From JAUIAS01 sp030425395 (GTDB taxonomy: Bacteria > Pseudomonadota > Alphaproteobacteria > Rhodobacterales > Rhodobacteraceae), in NCBI GenBank assembly GCA_043553855.1, contig CP121336.1, forward strand, positions 2,418,001-2,482,000: 64,000 nucleotides of DNA, written 5' to 3'. The position numbers and the translations under genes were made by a program. Under the pieces are notes generated by a model. That model saw nothing but the letters and a program-made list of their open reading frames with translations, did no database searches and had not been told where the DNA came from. Shown here piece by piece: positions 61,383-64,000 of the stretch; position 1 is the stretch's first letter; each line of letters opens with the position of its first letter.

Positions 61383-62140
61383 GTTATGGCTCCGGTCTGA
61401 ATGTCCTGAATTGCCCCGGCGCCCAGCAGCAGCCCAAGAAGTGCGGCCAGATCGAAGGCGGGGTCCTTGGCCGTTGCATGCTCCAGCGCACGATTGAGCG
61501 GTGCGCCGGATGTCACCGACGCCAAAAACGCAACGGCACCCGAACCGATGAGATGCGCTTCGGGGTCATAGCCACGGCGGAGGATAAGCACGTCCTGGGC
61601 CGTCCCGCCCGGCTTGGGCGCGCCGTCTTCGGTGGCATATGTCCAGATATCGAGCACCGGCCAACGCGATTGCAACAGGCTGAGCGACGGTGCGAGGATC
61701 AGGCGGGCGTTATCAAAGGCTTCGGGCGGCAGTGCGGCCAGCGCCTCGGGGGCGATGCCGGTGCTGTCGCTGGCGTGGTAGGCGGCCCGCAACAACCATT
61801 CCAGTCGGGCGACATCCCCCAGATAAGGCATGTGTTCCAACTGCGGCATGGCATCGAGAAAATCGCCGAAATCCTGCCCGTATTGCGCAAGGATAGGAGA
61901 AGAGGGCGGCGATTGCCGCAGATACACGCTGGCCACCCCATCCATGTTCTGTTTGCCCAAGAGACGGGCAATCGCCGGAAAGCTTTCGTGCAAGGCTTCG
62001 GTCAGGGAAACGGCGACGTTGTTGCGATAGACGTTGTACCGTCGGCCCGCCGGGCGACCTTGGCCATCGCACAGCCCTTCGGGCACATCCGAAGACGGGT
62101 CGAACAGGGCAGCGCGGAATTCGGTCTGGGTGACGGTCAT
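61379..62140 (-). CDS. bufC: DUF2063 partner protein (HvfC/BufC type)
   Basis: 253 residues from the ATG at 62140. TQTEFRAALFDPSSDVPEGLCDGQGRPAGRRYNVYRNNVAVSLTEALHESFPAIARLLG is the DUF2063 signature. It binds the precursor and partners with the DUF692 enzyme to install a metal-binding modification on cysteines. Overlaps DUF692 by 4 bp (ATGA) and DoxX by 4 bp, so all three are translationally coupled. Confidence 0.9.
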   Translation of the reverse strand: MTVTQTEFRAALFDPSSDVPEGLCDGQGRPAGRRYNVYRNNVAVSLTEALHESFPAIARLLGKQNMDGVASVYLRQSPPSSPILAQYGQDFGDFLDAMPQLEHMPYLGDVARLEWLLRAAYHASDSTGIAPEALAALPPEAFDNARLILAPSLSLLQSRWPVLDIWTYATEDGAPKPGGTAQDVLILRRGYDPEAHLIGSGAVAFLASVTSGAPLNRALEHATAKDPAFDLAALLGLLLGAGAIQDIQTGAIT

Positions 62141-62994
62141 GCCGCCACCTTGGCAAGGGCGGATGCGGCGCGTGCGGCCTCGGCGCTCAGGGTCGGCCAG
62201 TCGGGGACGTCGGCGTCCCATTCAACAAGCACGGGGCGCGGCCCGGACCGGGCCAGCGAATAATCCAGCAGCGTCCACACCGGGTCAGCTACGGCGCGTC
62301 CGTGGCTGTCTATCAGCAGGGGTGCGCCCGTATCATCGGTGTCGGAATCATGGCCGCCAAGATGAATTTCACCAATCTGATCAAGGGCATATGCGTCTAT
62401 ATAGCTGTGCGGATCATACCCGAGGTTGGTGGCCGAAACAAAGACGTTGTTCACATCGAGCAGCAGGCCGCACCCGGTGCGCCGTGCGATTTCGGCCAAA
62501 AATTCCGGTTCGCCCCAGGTGCTTTCGGCAAAGGCCAGATAGGAGGACGGGTTTTCAAGCAGCATCTGCCGCCCTATGCGGCTTTGCAGGGCGTCGATGT
62601 GATCGGCCACGCGGGTCAGCGTGGCGTTGGTATAGGGCAGGGGCAAGAGATCGTTAAGGAAAGCACCGTCATGGGTCGACCATGCAAGATGTTCGGAAAA
62701 ACTGGCCGGGGCCAGCCAATCCACCAGATGGGCCAACCGGTCAAGATGATCGGGGTCCAGTGGTGCTTCGCCGCCGATGGACAAACCCACGCCGTGAACC
62801 GATATGGCGAACCGCTCTGACAAGGCGCGCATCATCGCCAAGGGGCGCCCGCCTGCGCCCATGTAGTTTTCGGCGTGCACTTCCAGCCATTCAACCGCCC
62901 CCGGTTCTGCCATCGCATCGTCGAAATGTTGGGGCTTGAAGCCAACACCCGCGCGCGCGGGCAAACGGGAAGGTGGGGGCGTGGTGTCTCGCAT
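62137..62994 (-). CDS. bufB: DUF692 multinuclear iron-dependent oxidase (HvfB/BufB/MbnB-like)
   Basis: 285 residues. GVGFKPQHFDDAMA near the N-terminus, WLEVHAENYMG, FSEHLAWS, LLENPSSYL and DVNNVFVSATNLGYDP carry the conserved His, Glu, Asp and Asn residues for a di/tri-iron centre in a TIM barrel. Homologous to MbnB of methanobactin synthesis; in bufferin systems it turns precursor cysteines into metal-binding heterocycles such as 5-thiooxazole. It follows the DUF2282 precursor gene by about 60 bp with a hairpin between. Confidence 0.92.
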   Translation of the reverse strand: MRDTTPPPSRLPARAGVGFKPQHFDDAMAEPGAVEWLEVHAENYMGAGGRPLAMMRALSERFAISVHGVGLSIGGEAPLDPDHLDRLAHLVDWLAPASFSEHLAWSTHDGAFLNDLLPLPYTNATLTRVADHIDALQSRIGRQMLLENPSSYLAFAESTWGEPEFLAEIARRTGCGLLLDVNNVFVSATNLGYDPHSYIDAYALDQIGEIHLGGHDSDTDDTGAPLLIDSHGRAVADPVWTLLDYSLARSGPRPVLVEWDADVPDWPTLSAEAARAASALAKVAA

Positions 62995-63017
62995 TGTGGC
63001 CTCTTGTGGATGCAGAT

Positions 63018-63041
63018 GCGCAGGCCCGGTTGGGCCTGCGC
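63018..63041. terminator. Hairpin between bufferin precursor and DUF692 gene
   Basis: Perfect 10-bp stem GCGCAGGCCC/GGGCCTGCGC with a 4-nt loop, 13 bp after the precursor stop on the minus strand. No T-run, so more likely a 3' stabiliser that raises precursor over enzyme levels than a full terminator. Confidence 0.65.
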
Positions 63042-63053
63042 CTGAGGTTTGGT

Positions 63054-63356
63054 TTACGCGGGCAGGTCGCGATTGAGCGGCTCAAGTGCCCCCTTGCGCA
63101 TCGTGCCATCGGCCATTGAGGGCAGTTCGATGCTCATGCAGGTGCCGGAATCCACGAGGGTCCAGGCATTGCCCTGATAATCAACGGTTGACGACCCTGC
63201 GCACGTTGTGCCCGCGCCTGCCTTGCAGTCGTTTTTACCGGCCATGCTGACCCCATAGCATTTTTCCTTGGCCTGGGCTTCGGCTGTGGTGGTGTAGCCT
63301 GTCAGAGCGGCGGCAAAGGCGCTGGCGACAGCGACGGTCTTGATCATTTTGGACAT
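63054..63356 (-). CDS. bufA1: DUF2282 bufferin-type precursor
   Basis: 100 residues. Sec signal peptide MSKMIKTVAVASAFAAALTG... ending near AEA, mature chain KEKCYGVSMAGKNDCKAG then TTCAGSS and SGTCMSI with four cysteines (C33, C44, C52, C73) and the EKCYGV motif diagnostic of DUF2282. Such precursors are modified by DUF692/DUF2063 and act as periplasmic copper-chelating bufferins; copper induction is reported for related operons. Upstream intergenic sequence (63357-63577) contains the promoter; no clear operator could be assigned. Confidence 0.9.
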   Translation of the reverse strand: MSKMIKTVAVASAFAAALTGYTTTAEAQAKEKCYGVSMAGKNDCKAGAGTTCAGSSTVDYQGNAWTLVDSGTCMSIELPSMADGTMRKGALEPLNRDLPA

Positions 63357-63530
63357 GTTGAGTTTCCCTTTTTTGTGTTTCGGTCGTCATGTTTGACACT
63401 CAAACCCTAGCAGCAGGGACTTGATACCGGATACTCACGACGCCGTGTCTCACGCCGCTGTCAGGGCGTGTGACGACCTCACGTCGTTTGAGGCATTGAA
63501 ATTCAAGGGAAAATTCCGGTCTGAAACAAT

Positions 63531-63552
63531 TCGGCCCCGCAGAGGGGGCCGA
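63531..63552 (-). terminator. Hairpin after thrS
   Basis: TCGGCCCC and GGGGCCGA form an 8-bp stem with a 6-nt loop, about 25 bp after the thrS stop on the minus strand, with ATTGTTTC following. Probable terminator. Confidence 0.65.
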
Positions 63553-63577
63553 AAGAGAGGTAAAATCGCTGGATTTG

Positions 63578-64000
63578 TTACAGCAGATCAGGCGGGGTTG
63601 CCTCATGCGCTAGCGCTTGTGTTACAGCCTCCAGCGTATCGACCCGCGTCTGTTTTTCGCCCAGGCGGCGCAGTGTCACGGTGCGTTCTTCCACCTCGCG
63701 ATGACCGATGGCGAGGATCACAGGAACCTTGCCGACGGAATGTTCGCGGACCTTGTAATTGATCTTTTCGTTGCGGGTGTCGGCCTCGGCGCGGACGCCC
63801 GCCGCTTTGAGCTTTTCGACCACCTCATGCACGTATTCATCGGCCTCGGATACGATGGAGGCGACAACCACCTGACGCGGTGCCAGCCAGAACGGGAGCT
63901 TGCCCGCATGTTCCTCGATGAGAATACCGATGAAGCGTTCAAAGGATCCCAACGTCGCACGGTGCAGCATGAAGGGACGGTGTTTCGCGCCGTCCTGCCC
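63578..64000 (-). CDS. thrS: Threonyl-tRNA synthetase, C-terminal part
   Basis: About 140 codons from the window edge to the stop. FMLHRATLGSFERFIGILIEEHAGKLPFWLAPRQVVVASI is the end of the catalytic domain and VHEVVEKLKAAGVRAEADTRNEKINYKVREHSVGKVPVILAIGHREVEERTVTLRR is the anticodon-binding domain. Charges tRNA-Thr, one gene of which (at 23502) lies in this window as an island target. The rest of the gene is beyond the edge. Confidence 0.95.
   Translation of the reverse strand, partial: GQDGAKHRPFMLHRATLGSFERFIGILIEEHAGKLPFWLAPRQVVVASIVSEADEYVHEVVEKLKAAGVRAEADTRNEKINYKVREHSVGKVPVILAIGHREVEERTVTLRRLGEKQTRVDTLEAVTQALAHEATPPDLL

Noticed and set aside
60825..63356. Bufferin operon as a completely new system
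   Set aside because: DUF2282-DUF692-DUF2063-DoxX is an already described RiPP class; only the precursor details and hairpin merit a look.

Overview
The window is about 64 kb of high-GC (near 60%) chromosome from an alphaproteobacterium, almost certainly a Rhodobacterales/Roseobacter-group member. The evidence is gene content and order: murA-DUF2948-hisD-UPF0262-phosphatase, infA-maf-RNase E/G-yacG, lysC-ptsP, sdhE next to an LdtR-like regulator, TRAP transporters, and a Rhodobacterales-style intergenic repeat. Both edges cut genes: an aldehyde dehydrogenase at the left and threonyl-tRNA synthetase at the right.

Region 1 (1-9.1 kb) is a catabolic locus. A TRAP transporter (dctP-dctQ-dctM) diverges from an IclR regulator, followed by an aconitase-type two-subunit dehydratase, a PEP mutase/isocitrate lyase-family lyase, and a 541-residue protein resembling M29 aminopeptidase/2,5-dihydroxypyridine dioxygenase (NicX) enzymes. 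The same 17-bp palindrome (ATTTCA-N5-TGAAAT) lies in the dctP/iclR promoter region and again directly before the dehydratase operon, so uptake and catabolism look like one IclR regulon. The substrate is unknown; import of a (hydroxy)dicarboxylate, isomerisation or dehydration, then cleavage to pyruvate or a related product is the inferred logic.

Region 2 (9.3-12.9 kb) holds three unusual genes: a formyltransferase-like protein, a membrane-anchored SGNH-hydrolase-like protein and a radical SAM/SPASM-like protein. They sit against an integrated element.

Region 3 (13.14-23.52 kb) is a 10.4-kb island inserted in the 3' end of tRNA-Thr(GGT). It is bounded by a 15-bp direct repeat, with a related 20-bp repeat inside each end. 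It carries a tyrosine integrase, an AlpA-type regulator, a tight replication block (a 57-residue ORF, toprim primase-like, DUF3987, a repeat-rich protein, XRE/HGGxST protein), then cargo of secreted proteins broken up by a deleted IS5/IS903-like element, an IS3 fragment and an IS110 fragment. No capsid, conjugation or known defence genes were recognised, so it looks like a satellite or mobilisable island.

Region 4 (23.6-53 kb) is mostly housekeeping: cell wall (murA), histidine (hisD), translation (infA), RNase E/G, methylthioadenosine salvage, aspartokinase, PtsP, topoisomerase IV subunit B, PPK2, a DUF1007/NicO metal-transport pair, a MATE exporter, an aminotransferase, and SdhE.

Region 5 (53-64 kb) has surface and metal-handling systems: a TbpB-like surface lipoprotein paired with a Slam outer-membrane exporter, thyA-folA, a cytochrome P450, a cold-shock protein, and a bufferin-type RiPP operon (DUF2282 precursor, DUF692 enzyme, DUF2063 partner, DoxX).
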